From Shewanella benthica (lineage in GTDB: Bacteria > Pseudomonadota > Gammaproteobacteria > Enterobacterales > Shewanellaceae): a DNA stretch of 64,000 nt. Positions 9,879 through 19,161 of the stretch are shown here, piece by piece; within the stretch, counting starts at the first letter, position 1, and every line of letters starts with the position of its first letter. The translations under genes and the position numbers were made by a program. The notes beneath the pieces were generated by a model. The model had not been told where the DNA came from. It saw nothing but the letters and a program-made list of their open reading frames with translations, and ran no database searches. Where the stretch lies: NCBI GenBank assembly GCA_023284085.1, contig JAKVHY010000024.1, forward strand, positions 40,669-104,668, written 5' to 3'.

Positions 9879-9911
9879 AAATTTGACCTTGTACGAAAGG
9901 AGGCGGCTAAT

Positions 9912-10844
9912 TCATCCGTCCTCGTCACTCATAGTGATTGACCTGTTAGTCATCACCTCTTTTATGGGTATAGAGGCTTGCATGTTCGCTAAGCAGATGA
10001 CGTCGAGCTGCATCTCCTGCCTGAGTAGAGCCATTGCGAGTGCTTTCACTGCGATATAGTTAGGTGAAAGTTCGACCTTATTAATGATCCAGACTCGCTT
10101 TGCTCTGTTGGGAGCGTGTTTAAACATGCCGTCTTCGTGGGCTATTAGCCTACCCAAAACCTGTTGATCCAGCATCTCGCCAGCCTTGCATCGGGTGATA
10201 TGTTGAAAATCGGTCCAACGATGGATCTGTTTAGGATCGATTTTCTGGTTAATCACTTCGCAACCGGTGACCGCAATCACAGTATCAACAAAGGAAGGAA
10301 TGCAAGGCTCATGCCCAGAAGGGGCTTTAATGGGTAAGTGTTTTGCGCCGTCGGCTTCTATGATGATTAGATCGAATAATGCCGCGGATTTTAGCTTGTC
10401 CAGCATGGCGAATGACAAACCCGTCACTTTATTTTTTTCTTTACTTTCAGTGCTTTCAATTATGTCTTGATAGCAAAAACAGATGTTTGCCGTCGGCCAT
10501 GGTGAGGGAGTATAGTGCCTTGCCCGTAAAGGCGCTGACTCGGTCGTATCGCCGCTGCCTGGAGCGACTGTAGAAAAAATAAACGCTCGACGGTCGGCTT
10601 GGCTAGCTGAGCTATCATGGCTATCAATTTGATAGCTTAGATTCTCAGCGTCTATGATAGTATCGAACTGGTCCGAGCTGGGCTGGTACATCTTAGTGGT
10701 GGTAGTGATTAATACCTTTAACCCTCGGGCTTTAGCCTGGCGGGCAAGCACAAAGGCTGTTGTGCTTTTACCGCCGCCGCCGACGAGGGCCAGCAGTTGG
10801 GTCGAGGCTTGAGCTTGATCATAAACAGCGTCGAGTAACATCAT
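9912..10844 (-). CDS. yqeC: YqeC: selenium-dependent hydroxylase accessory protein
   Basis: A 310-residue protein of the YqeC family, a P-loop-like ATP-binding accessory of the selenium-dependent molybdenum hydroxylase system. The N-terminus shows LLALVGGGGKSTTAFVLARQA, a glycine-rich nucleotide-binding loop, followed by VLITTTTKMY. The middle segment DLIIIEADGAKHLPIKAP is the family hallmark, and HEPCIPSF plus IAVTGCEVI follow. Its biochemical role is not established; genetic context ties it to cofactor insertion into xanthine dehydrogenase. The gene is divergent from mocA with only 24 bases between the two start codons, and precedes yqeB in one operon. Confidence 0.92.
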   Translation of the reverse strand: MMLLDAVYDQAQASTQLLALVGGGGKSTTAFVLARQAKARGLKVLITTTTKMYQPSSDQFDTIIDAENLSYQIDSHDSSASQADRRAFIFSTVAPGSGDTTESAPLRARHYTPSPWPTANICFCYQDIIESTESKEKNKVTGLSFAMLDKLKSAALFDLIIIEADGAKHLPIKAPSGHEPCIPSFVDTVIAVTGCEVINQKIDPKQIHRWTDFQHITRCKAGEMLDQQVLGRLIAHEDGMFKHAPNRAKRVWIINKVELSPNYIAVKALAMALLRQEMQLDVICLANMQASIPIKEVMTNRSITMSDEDG

Positions 10845-10868
10845 AAATTTATCCAGGAGAATACCAGC

Positions 10869-11462
10869 ATGTCATTGATTCCAGTGCCTGTTTATCAGGA
10901 CATCGATTGCGTGATGCCAGCCGCGGGTTTGTCATCGCGTATGGGAGACTGGAAGATGATGCTAGCATATCGTCATCATACAATTCTTGATCAAAGTATT
11001 GAAAATGCGCTGAGTTTTTGCTCCCGAGTCATCTTAGTTGCAGGCTATAGGGGACAGGAACTGCTTGAGCGATATCGTGGTCGTGCCAATGTCTTGGTGG
11101 TGCTCAATGAGCAGTTTACCCAAGGCATGTTTGCCTCTATTCAGGTTGGAGTGGCTCAGGTTAACAGCGAACACTTCTTTATTGCCCACGGTGATATGCC
11201 CAACATAGGCGCAGATGTGTTTCGCGCTATGTGGCAACTAAGAGGCGAATCTAGCCTGTTTCCGGGAGATACTGAACACAGTGGTCATCCTGTGTTGCTG
11301 CCTTCCTCCTTAGCTTTGGCAATCATAGCGGCGCCGGCTGGCAGTAAAATGAAGTCCATCCTCAACAGGAAAACCGTGACTTATATGGGGCTGACTACGC
11401 CAGTGATCCATCAGGATGTCGATACCCCAGAGGCTTATCAGGCCTTGATAAATGCCCTATAA
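10869..11462 (+). CDS. mocA: Molybdenum cofactor cytidylyltransferase MocA
   Basis: A 197-residue nucleotidyltransferase of the MobA-like fold, resembling E. coli MocA (YgfJ), which joins CTP to molybdopterin to form the MCD cofactor of xanthine dehydrogenase family enzymes. The N-terminal MPAAGLSSRMGDWKMML loop is the nucleotide-binding signature, HGDMPNI is the metal-binding motif and SGHPVLLP binds substrate. ATG 10869 has AGGAG eight bases upstream. The gene stands divergent to yqeC. Its presence matches the molybdo-hydroxylases encoded downstream, all of which need MCD. Confidence 0.92.
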   Translation: MSLIPVPVYQDIDCVMPAAGLSSRMGDWKMMLAYRHHTILDQSIENALSFCSRVILVAGYRGQELLERYRGRANVLVVLNEQFTQGMFASIQVGVAQVNSEHFFIAHGDMPNIGADVFRAMWQLRGESSLFPGDTEHSGHPVLLPSSLALAIIAAPAGSKMKSILNRKTVTYMGLTTPVIHQDVDTPEAYQALINAL

Positions 11463-11507
11463 CATATTCACCCTCGATGACTTATCAGGTCTTGATAAAT
11501 GTCCTAT
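11434..11507 (+). repeat. 27-base direct duplication of the mocA 3' end
   Basis: Bases 11434-11460, the last codons of mocA, recur at 11481-11507 with two C-to-T differences. The second copy lies just after the stop codon, so mocA itself is intact. Confidence 0.75.
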
Positions 11508-11859
11508 GACGTTAAAATAAATGCTCTGATGTGACCCTGAACTTAAATAACTTATCAAATTGATAGAGAAGATCACTCGGTGGAGATCATCTCCTATCTC
11601 GCTGAGCTACAAAGCTCTGTTTCTGCTTGTTTTATCACCTTGTTAGCTTGCCATCTCAGATAAAAAAGTCATATTCGTCGCTTAATCTTGACCAAGATCA
11701 CGATTTTTTTTGCTTATTTGTAAAAAATGTCACCTTGGCGTGGTAGTTGCTCTTGTCTGCTTAACAAAAGGTCATTCCTAACTTAAGAGTCCTTATCATT
11801 GCTTGATGAAATGTAGCGGCTTTGTAGATAACAACAGCACAGAAATCAGGAGATTTACC
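11508..11859 (+). promoter_or_regulatory. ygfK upstream region with a CRP/FNR-like site
   Basis: No gene is seen in these 350 bases. At 11687-11702 the sequence CTTGA-CCAAGA-TCACG resembles the dyad recognised by CRP/FNR family regulators, with both half sites imperfect. A T-rich tract follows. This is a plausible place for the ygfK-ssnA promoter, and an oxygen or carbon signal would suit the pathway, but the match is weak. Confidence 0.35.
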
Positions 11860-14800
11860 ATGGGAGACATCATGCGTCCCGTCCCGTTTGACGAACTACT
11901 TCATCGTATGTTCAGTGAATTCAAACAGAGTCAATCGATATTCGGGATCCCCGCCAAGCAGTTTTATCGTAAAAATGATGCTAATAAGCTCGCGGTTTGG
12001 GGTGAGAATTGCCAAACACCCGTAGGCCCAGCAGCGGGTCCTCATACCCAGCTAGCGCAGAACATCATCTGTTCATGGTTAGCCGGCGGCCGTTTTATGG
12101 AGCTCAAAACGGTTCAAAAGCTCGACAAATTAGAGATTGCTAAGCCTTGTATTGATGCGGAAGATGAGTGTTTCAATACCGAGTGGTCAAGTGAATTCAC
12201 CTTACCTAAGGCCTATGATGAGTATATTAAAGCTTGGGTTGCGCTTTACTTGTTAGAAGAGGTGTTCCAGCCTCTTGCTGACGGTGAAGAGAAGTCATTT
12301 ATATTTAATATGAGTGTTGGCTACGATCTGGACGGCATCAAGACTGCACCTATGCAGGGCTTTATCGATAATATGATCGACTCCAGCAAGCACCCCTTGT
12401 TTTTACAGCATATTGAACAGCTCAAGTCTTTCGTTACAGCAGCTGACTTCGAGCAGAAATACGGGGTTAAAGTTGCGGCTAATCGAATCGACGGTCTGCT
12501 TAACGCTATCTCTCCACAGATCTCTAAGGGCGTCACCCTCTCAACCATGCATGGTTGCCCGCCAGCTGAGATTGAAGCCATCTGTCAGTACATGCTTGAA
12601 GAGAAGAAGTTAAACACCTTCGTTAAACTCAATCCAACCTTATTAGGTTTTAAGCGTGTACGCTCAATCTTAGATAATGCAGGTTTTACCCATGTGGTAC
12701 TGAGCGAAGAGTCGTTTGGTCATGATCTACAGATCGATGGGGCTAAAGCCATGCTGCATCGTTTGGTCGATCTCGGTAAAACGCTCAATATCGGCTTTGG
12801 CGTTAAGCTGACCAACACCTTAGGCACGATCAACAAGAAAGGCCGTCTACCCGATAAAGAGATGTATATGTCGGGTCGCGCCTTGTTCCCCCTCTCTATC
12901 AATGTGGCGCTTGAACTCTCTAATGAGTTCGATGGTGAATTGCCGATCTCCTATTCAGGTGGCGCGAGCAAGTTCAACATTAAAGAGATCTTCGAAGCGG
13001 GTATCCGTCCCATCACAATGGCGACAGACTTACTTAAGCCCGGTGGATACATGCGCCTAACCGATTGCGTTAACGAGCTTGCCGATAGCAGCGAGTGGGG
13101 CATGACTAAGGTCAATATGGTTAAGCTAGCCGAGCTGGCGAAGAAGTCTCTGACGGTCGACTACACCCAAAAAGAGTGGCGTGGCCCCGAAGATATCACA
13201 GTCAATAAGGCTTTGCCTTTAACTGACTGCTCGGTTGCACCTTGTGTTACCGCCTGTCCTATCAGTCAAGATATTCCAGAATATTTACGCCTAATGGGCG
13301 AGAAAAAGTATGCCGAGGCCCTCGAGGTCATCTATTCACGTAATGCGCTGCCTGCCATCACGGGTCAGATCTGTGATCATCAATGTCAGTACAACTGTAC
13401 TCGTCGTGACTATGAAGGCGCGTTAAATATTCGTGAGATGAAGAAGATCGCCCTGGAGAAAGGTTGGGACGAATATAAGGCGAAGTGGCATCAGCCGAGT
13501 CTGACAGACAAGGCGCCTGCCGCCGTATTGGGTGCGGGTCCTGCGGGTCTGTCAGCGGCTTACTTCTTAGCGCGTGCGGGTCACCCTGTTACTATTTTTG
13601 AAAAAGAAGCCAATGCCGGTGGTGTGGTCAAGAACATTATTCCTCACTTTCGAATTCCTGCCGAAGCGATTGAGCACGATATCGAGTTTGTCACTAACCA
13701 TGGCGTGAACATAGAGTATGGCTGTAAGACAGATTTAACTGTCGATGCACTGCGTGCGAGTGGCTTCAAGTATATCTGTGTAGGCATAGGCGCCGACAAA
13801 GGCAACCCAATCTCACTCGAAGGTGGTAACACTAACGTATTCAAGTCACTTGAATTCTTGGCCCAGTACAATAATGGCGTCTTCGATAGCGGTGATAACA
13901 AGCTAGGTAAGCATGTGGCCGTCGTTGGTGCGGGTAACACGGCAATGGACAGTGCTCGCGCTGCACTTAAAGTGGATGGCGTTGAGCAAGTCACGGTACT
14001 TTACCGTCGTACAGCCGCCGAGATGCCAGCCTATAAAGATGAGTATGATGAAGCATTAGCCGCTGGCGTGCAGTTCATGTTCCTCACTAACCCTGAGTCA
14101 TTAAGCCAAGATGGCAAGCTTGTCGCTCGCGTGATGGAGCTAGGTGAGAAAGATGCTAAGGGACGTCGCCGCCCTGTGGCTACCGATAGGACTATTGAGC
14201 TCAATGTCGATGCGTTAATCACCGCGGTCGGTGAGCAGAGTAACTGCGATGTGCTTAGCAAGATCGGTATCCCTATGGGTCAAGATGGCTGGCCAATCGT
14301 CTCTGCCGATACCGCCGAGACAGGCCTCGAGAATGTGTACCTTATAGGTGATGCGAACACGGGTCCTTCATCTATCGTTGCGGCTATCTCAGGTGGTCGC
14401 AAAGCGGCTACATCAATTCTTGCTAAAGAGGCTGTTACTGAGTGTCAGTATCACGTTAAGTCAGATTTTGATGTTGAGGATATCTACCAACGAAAAGCCG
14501 AGATCCAAGTTAAGTTGGTCGGCTCCGACGATCAGGAAGCCTTCATTGAGCAAGAAGCAAAGCGCTGCCTGGAATGTTCATATGTCTGCTCTAAGTGTGT
14601 GGATGTCTGTCCTAACCGCGCCAATATCTCACTGGCAGTCCCAGGTTTTAAAGATAAGTTCCAGGTACTGCATATCGATGCCTACTGTAACGAGTGTGGT
14701 AACTGTGCTCAGTTCTGTCCGTGGAACGGTCGTCCTTACCATGACAAGTTGACCATCTTTAACTCGCTAGCTGACATGAACGCCAGTCAAAATAGCGGCT

Positions 14801-14970
14801 TCCTCGTCGAAGACACACGTCTTACGGTTCGCGCCAATGAAGAGATCTACACCTGTGAGCTAAATGATGGCAAGCATTTTACACTACCTGACAGCTTAAG
14901 TGATATTTCACGCATCATCAAATTCGTGGTTACCAAGCATGATTACTTACTTGGTCAACTGGGTGAATAA
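11860..14970 (+). CDS. ygfK: YgfK: putative selenate reductase-like subunit of anaerobic purine degradation
   Basis: A 1036-residue iron-sulfur flavoprotein nearly the same length as E. coli YgfK. The start ATG 11860 follows CAGGAG and gives MGDIMRPVPFDELL, the conserved N-terminus; a further upstream frame adds 19 unrelated residues. Residues 1 to about 440 are a dihydroorotate-dehydrogenase-like barrel (GPAAGPHTQLAQNI, TLSTMHGCPPAEIEAI, FVKLNPTLLG). A GltD-like part follows, with cysteines CSVAPCVTACPISQDIP, FAD motif GAGPAGLSAAYFLARAG and NAD(P)H motif GAGNTAMDSARAAL. The C-terminus carries CSYVCSKCVDVCPNRA and CNECGNCAQFCPWNG. Despite the old selenate reductase label, the gene is one of the anaerobic urate/purine degradation set in gut bacteria, probably catalysing reductive ring chemistry. 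It is 11 bases before ssnA, forming an operon with it. Confidence 0.95.
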   Translation: MGDIMRPVPFDELLHRMFSEFKQSQSIFGIPAKQFYRKNDANKLAVWGENCQTPVGPAAGPHTQLAQNIICSWLAGGRFMELKTVQKLDKLEIAKPCIDAEDECFNTEWSSEFTLPKAYDEYIKAWVALYLLEEVFQPLADGEEKSFIFNMSVGYDLDGIKTAPMQGFIDNMIDSSKHPLFLQHIEQLKSFVTAADFEQKYGVKVAANRIDGLLNAISPQISKGVTLSTMHGCPPAEIEAICQYMLEEKKLNTFVKLNPTLLGFKRVRSILDNAGFTHVVLSEESFGHDLQIDGAKAMLHRLVDLGKTLNIGFGVKLTNTLGTINKKGRLPDKEMYMSGRALFPLSINVALELSNEFDGELPISYSGGASKFNIKEIFEAGIRPITMATDLLKPGGYMRLTDCVNELADSSEWGMTKVNMVKLAELAKKSLTVDYTQKEWRGPEDITVNKALPLTDCSVAPCVTACPISQDIPEYLRLMGEKKYAEALEVIYSRNALPAITGQICDHQCQYNCTRRDYEGALNIREMKKIALEKGWDEYKAKWHQPSLTDKAPAAVLGAGPAGLSAAYFLARAGHPVTIFEKEANAGGVVKNIIPHFRIPAEAIEHDIEFVTNHGVNIEYGCKTDLTVDALRASGFKYICVGIGADKGNPISLEGGNTNVFKSLEFLAQYNNGVFDSGDNKLGKHVAVVGAGNTAMDSARAALKVDGVEQVTVLYRRTAAEMPAYKDEYDEALAAGVQFMFLTNPESLSQDGKLVARVMELGEKDAKGRRRPVATDRTIELNVDALITAVGEQSNCDVLSKIGIPMGQDGWPIVSADTAETGLENVYLIGDANTGPSSIVAAISGGRKAATSILAKEAVTECQYHVKSDFDVEDIYQRKAEIQVKLVGSDDQEAFIEQEAKRCLECSYVCSKCVDVCPNRANISLAVPGFKDKFQVLHIDAYCNECGNCAQFCPWNGRPYHDKLTIFNSLADMNASQNSGFLVEDTRLTVRANEEIYTCELNDGKHFTLPDSLSDISRIIKFVVTKHDYLLGQLGE

Positions 14971-14981
14971 GGGATAGTCTT

Positions 14982-16310
14982 ATGATTTTATTACAAAATG
15001 CAACAGCTGTTCAATTTGAGCCATGTTTCGTTAAAGAAGGTGTCGATATCCTTATTGATGGCACTACGATTAAAGAGGTGGGGTCAAACCTACGCAGTAA
15101 ATATCCGCAAGCAGCAGTGACGGATATGAAAGGTAAACTCGTTATGCCTGGGATAGTGTGCTCCCATAATCACTTCTATTCTGGCCTAGCGAGAGGGGTG
15201 ATGGCTGATATTAAGCCTAGCCCCGACTTTATCTCAATCTTGAAGAACCTTTGGTGGCGTCTGGATCTCGCCCTCGATGAGGAAGCGGTCTACTACAGTG
15301 GCCTAATCTGTTCACTCGAAGCGATTAAGAATGGTTGTTCGAGTGTGATCGATCACCACGCATCGCCTAACTATATCGCGGGCTCACTTAAGACCTTACG
15401 TAGCGGTTTCATTAAGGCCGGTCTTCGTGGCATGACCTGTTACGAAGTCACTGACAGAAACGGTGGCATGAAAGAGATGCAAGCCGGCGTCGAGGAAAAT
15501 ATCGCCTTCGCTCAGCTGATCGATGCGGCTAAGAAGAAGGGCGATGAACCTTATCTGGTTGAGGCCCATATCGGAGCCCATGCGCCGTTTACCGTGACCA
15601 ATGAAGGCTTGTCTATGATGGCCGAAGCCGTCAAGGTCACAGGCCGTGGTATCCATATGCATGTCGCCGAAGATCGTTATGATGTGGCCCACAGTCATCA
15701 TCATTATGGCCAAGACATAGTTGCGCGTTTGGATAGCTTCGGTTTGATCAATGATAAGACCTTACTTGCTCACGGCCTGTTCTTATCGGATAGAGATATT
15801 GATATCTTGAACGCTCGTGGCGGCTTCCTGGCACACAATGCACGTTCGAACATGAACAACAATGTGGGTTACAACCATCAGCTGGCTAAGTTCGATAATC
15901 TAGTGCTAGGCACTGACGGTATCGGCGCCGATATGTTTGAAGAACTTAAGTTCTCATTCTTCAAGCACAGAGACAGCGGCGGGCCACTATGGCCCGACAG
16001 CTTCCTGCGTAACTTATGGCTGGGTAACGATATCTTAGCGAAGAATTTCGGTGCTAAGTTCGGCCGACTCGAAGCGGGTAATAAGGCTGATCTCACTATC
16101 TTAGATTACATGAGTCCTACACCTTTATTGGCAGATAACTTACCCGGTCATATCGCCTTCGGTATCAATGCCGGTAACGTTAACTCTGTGATGGTTGAGG
16201 GACGCTTCGTCTACCAAGATCGCCAGTTCCCATTCGATGTTGCGCCAATCTACGCCGAGGCAAGGAAAGTCGCCCAGCGTATCTGGACCAATATGGATAA
16301 GATCAGTTAA
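14982..16310 (+). CDS. ssnA: SsnA: putative aminohydrolase of purine/ureide degradation
   Basis: A 442-residue amidohydrolase-superfamily protein, the same length as E. coli SsnA. The metal ligands are visible in VCSHNHFYSGLARG, HIGAHAPFTV, MHVAEDRYD and LGTDGIG. It belongs to the guanine deaminase / chlorohydrolase subgroup, so a deamination or ring-opening hydrolysis of a purine-derived compound is likely; the true substrate is not settled. The gene begins 11 bases after ygfK and is followed by a long hairpin-prone gap before the xanthine dehydrogenase genes. In other bacteria ssnA, ygfK and hyuA travel together in the anaerobic uricolysis cluster. Confidence 0.94.
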   Translation: MILLQNATAVQFEPCFVKEGVDILIDGTTIKEVGSNLRSKYPQAAVTDMKGKLVMPGIVCSHNHFYSGLARGVMADIKPSPDFISILKNLWWRLDLALDEEAVYYSGLICSLEAIKNGCSSVIDHHASPNYIAGSLKTLRSGFIKAGLRGMTCYEVTDRNGGMKEMQAGVEENIAFAQLIDAAKKKGDEPYLVEAHIGAHAPFTVTNEGLSMMAEAVKVTGRGIHMHVAEDRYDVAHSHHHYGQDIVARLDSFGLINDKTLLAHGLFLSDRDIDILNARGGFLAHNARSNMNNNVGYNHQLAKFDNLVLGTDGIGADMFEELKFSFFKHRDSGGPLWPDSFLRNLWLGNDILAKNFGAKFGRLEAGNKADLTILDYMSPTPLLADNLPGHIAFGINAGNVNSVMVEGRFVYQDRQFPFDVAPIYAEARKVAQRIWTNMDKIS

Positions 16311-16492
16311 CAATTAAGCGTTTGAAATAGGGAAGAAGTATTGCTCACAGAGGCATTGAGTCTCTCGATATTAAGAGCCGGTACTTTTTCCCTTTTTCAT
16401 TATTGTGTTTCATTTGGTATCGCCCATAGGTGCACAAATTAGCAATACGTATCTGGTGCAATACCACAAATACAGCTAAGAAGAGAAACGTT

Positions 16493-18682
16493 ATGAAAAG
16501 GGATAAAACGCAATTCAAATGGCAAGAAGCTACAGGAGATGCGAAGTTTATTGCCGATCGTCATTTCGATAATCTTTTGGAAGGGCGCTTGTTCCGCTCT
16601 TCATGCGCAAGAGGTAAGATCGAAAGTATTAGGTTACCGGACTTACCCGAAGGCTACTTTGTCTTTGGCGCTAAAGACGTGCCTGGGCGCAACGTGCTGC
16701 AGATGGTGGAGGCGGATTGGCCCGTTTTTGCCGATGATGAAGTGCGTTATCTAGGCCAAATTATCTTACTTGTGGTAGGACCTGAAATTAAGGTTCTCGA
16801 GCAGATCTTAGACAAAATACACGTAGAATATCAGCCACTCACCCCTGCCTTCACCCTCCCAGATTCACAAAAACTCACCGATGGTGCCATCCATGGCCAA
16901 GACAATAAATTTGATAGCCACAGGATCAATAAAGGTGATGTGAAGATGGGCTTTGCCCAGGCTGAGCATATCTTCGAAGAGACTCTGTCTACCAGCTATC
17001 AGGAGCATATATATCTGGAGCCACAAGGCATGGTCGGTTATCCACTGGATGGCAAGATTGTTATCGAAGGCTCGATGCAGTGCCCCTGGTATGTGCATCA
17101 TTGTATCTCAGTGGTGCTGGGTCACGATAGGGTGCGAGCGATTCAGGCCACCACTGGCGGTGCCTTCGGTGGCAAAGAGGACTATCCCGATGTGCTTGCC
17201 GGTGCCTTATGTGTCGCGGTTGAGCGTGTGGGACAACCCATAAGGCTGGTTCTGCCTCGTAGTGAAGATATTGCCTTCACCTCGAAGCGTCATCCTATCG
17301 ATTTTCATTACCGCACCGGAGTCGATAAACAGGGCAAGATAGTCGCCATGGAAGTTAAGATAGACATTAACTCGGGGGCTTACCTGAGTCTATCTGGCAT
17401 AGTGCTACAGAGGGCGATCACCAGTTGTATCAATGTCTACGAGATTGACAATGTGCGAGTCGATGCAACAGCTTGGGCGACAAACACCTCACCTAACGGT
17501 GCCTTTAGAGGCTTTGGCTCTCCTCAAACGTGCTTCGGCATAGAGACCCACCTCAGTCATGTTGCTAAGCAACTTGGCTTGGAGCCGGCGGACTTTAAAC
17601 ATGATCATCTGTTAAACACAGACTCGACGACGTTAACCGGGGCTAGCATCTTTGGTGACTTAGTGCTCGAGCAGATGTATGAGCAGATCTGTGAGGCCAG
17701 TGATTATCATGAGAAGGCCAAAGCCTACCGCCAGCAATCAAACAAGAGTGACAAGCTAAAAGGGATCGGCTTGGCGATGTTTCAGCATGGCTGCGGTTTC
17801 GCCGGGGATCTCGAGGATACCTTAGTCAAGGCCAAAGTGCGTCTGGTGAAGGGGGCCGATAATGATGTTGAGATCCAGGTATCTAGCACAGATATGGGCC
17901 AAGGACTCAGCCTTACTTTTTGTCAAATAGTCGCCGATGCGCTGAAAGTGCCATTAACCTCAGTCAGGCTCGCAGCCGCCGATACCGGTGTGGTGCCTGA
18001 TTCTGGACCCACAGTCGCATCGCGTTCAATTGTCATTGTGGGCTACCTTATCGAGGTCGCCGCAAAGAAATTGGCCGGTATCTGGATAAATGGTACCGAG
18101 CAATGTGTCGAAGAAGATTATAAAAAACCCAGTTACCATAAATGGGATCAAGAGAAGTTTGAGGGTAATGCCTATCAGGTAACCAGTTATGGCATGAATG
18201 TCGTTGAGATCGAGTTGGACTCAGCCACGGGGGAAACTGAAATAACCGGTCTGTGGGCCGTCTATGATGTGGGTCACGTGATAGATGAGGAAGTATTTAA
18301 GGGCCAGATAGACGGTGGCATGGTACAGGCGCTGGGCTACGGCAGTATAGAGCGGATGACCTTAGACAGTGAGGGGAAATTCCAACAAATCACCATGGCC
18401 GATTATGTGATACCTACGTCGATGGACGTGCCCGCGATCAGCAGCGCATTAGTCGATAATCCTTACAAATATGGGCCTAAGGGCGCTAAAGGGGGAGGCG
18501 AGTTGACCCATAATGGCGGCGCTGCGGCTTATTGTGCCGCGGTTGAGAGTGCTATCGGCTTGCCTATTTCATCGATCCCTGTTACGCCAGAGGTGGTGTG
18601 TGATCTCCTCTATGGGGCGAAGAAGCAATGTCTCGGCAATATAACGGTTACATGGGGCAAGACTCAAGGAGTAGCGCGATGA
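16493..18682 (+). CDS. xdhA: Xanthine dehydrogenase, molybdopterin-binding large subunit
   Basis: A 729-residue molybdopterin-cytosine-dinucleotide subunit. ATG 16493 is preferred: AAGAAGAG lies upstream and the protein then begins MKRDKTQFKWQEATGDAKF, matching the domain start; earlier in-frame codons add about 21 unlikely residues. Motifs in order: GGAFGGKEDYPDVLAGA, NGAFRGFGSPQTCFGIE, STDMGQGLSLTF, and KGGGELTHNGGAAAY, where the glutamate is the catalytic base next to molybdenum. It oxidises hypoxanthine or xanthine by hydroxylation. Genes for the 2Fe-2S and FAD subunits follow with ATGA and seven-base overlaps, so this is a three-gene operon in the order Mo, Fe-S, FAD, unlike E. coli xdhABC where FAD comes second. 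Confidence 0.93.
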   Translation: MKRDKTQFKWQEATGDAKFIADRHFDNLLEGRLFRSSCARGKIESIRLPDLPEGYFVFGAKDVPGRNVLQMVEADWPVFADDEVRYLGQIILLVVGPEIKVLEQILDKIHVEYQPLTPAFTLPDSQKLTDGAIHGQDNKFDSHRINKGDVKMGFAQAEHIFEETLSTSYQEHIYLEPQGMVGYPLDGKIVIEGSMQCPWYVHHCISVVLGHDRVRAIQATTGGAFGGKEDYPDVLAGALCVAVERVGQPIRLVLPRSEDIAFTSKRHPIDFHYRTGVDKQGKIVAMEVKIDINSGAYLSLSGIVLQRAITSCINVYEIDNVRVDATAWATNTSPNGAFRGFGSPQTCFGIETHLSHVAKQLGLEPADFKHDHLLNTDSTTLTGASIFGDLVLEQMYEQICEASDYHEKAKAYRQQSNKSDKLKGIGLAMFQHGCGFAGDLEDTLVKAKVRLVKGADNDVEIQVSSTDMGQGLSLTFCQIVADALKVPLTSVRLAAADTGVVPDSGPTVASRSIVIVGYLIEVAAKKLAGIWINGTEQCVEEDYKKPSYHKWDQEKFEGNAYQVTSYGMNVVEIELDSATGETEITGLWAVYDVGHVIDEEVFKGQIDGGMVQALGYGSIERMTLDSEGKFQQITMADYVIPTSMDVPAISSALVDNPYKYGPKGAKGGGELTHNGGAAAYCAAVESAIGLPISSIPVTPEVVCDLLYGAKKQCLGNITVTWGKTQGVAR

Positions 18683-19161
18683 AGATTTGTTTTAAGCTTA
18701 ATGGCCAGGCAGTCAAGGTGGATGTCGATCCACTGCAGCCTCTACTGCATACCTTAAGAGAACAACTAGGGACGACCTCACCGAAGCAGGGCTGCGGTGA
18801 AGGAGAGTGTGGTTCATGCTCGATTATCATGGATAACCAGCTGGTCAATACCTGTTTAATCCCCACCATTCAAGCGAAAGGAACGGCGCTGGTGACCTTA
18901 GAAGGCTTAAGGAATACGCCTAAGGGCCTGTGCGTTATCGATGCCCTGTTAGAGGCGAAGGGGGTACAGTGTGGCTTCTGTTCGCCAGGCATGGTGTTAG
19001 CCCTCTATCATCTGCTGGATAATCGTGTTTGTGCGGATATTACGCCAACGGATATGCAGATAAGAGAAGCGTTAGCCGGCAATCTGTGTCGCTGTACTGG
19101 CTACGCCATGATAGTCGAAGCGGCTAAAATTGCGGCGAGAAAGGGAGAAGGTATATGGTAA
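18679..19161 (+). CDS. xdhC: Xanthine dehydrogenase 2Fe-2S subunit
   Basis: A 160-residue two-cluster ferredoxin-like subunit. The N-terminal plant-type cluster has CGEGECGSCSII; the helical second domain has CGFCSPGMVLALYHL and NLCRCTGYAMIVEA. It carries electrons from the molybdenum site to FAD. The start ATG 18679 overlaps the stop of the upstream gene as ATGA and follows AAGGAG, while a longer in-frame start would overlap xdhA by 55 bases. Its 3' end overlaps the FAD subunit gene by seven bases, which points to translational coupling and equal amounts of the subunits. Confidence 0.95.
   Translation: MKICFKLNGQAVKVDVDPLQPLLHTLREQLGTTSPKQGCGEGECGSCSIIMDNQLVNTCLIPTIQAKGTALVTLEGLRNTPKGLCVIDALLEAKGVQCGFCSPGMVLALYHLLDNRVCADITPTDMQIREALAGNLCRCTGYAMIVEAAKIAARKGEGIW

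Noticed and set aside
8283..11462. Shadow frames on the opposite strand of yqeB, yqeC and mocA
   Set aside because: They lie wholly inside strongly recognised genes and show no motifs.
16311..16492. Molybdenum cofactor riboswitch before xdhA
   Set aside because: There is pairing between GGGAAGAAGTA and TACTTTTTCCC, but I could not fit the conserved core of a known riboswitch, so no call is made.
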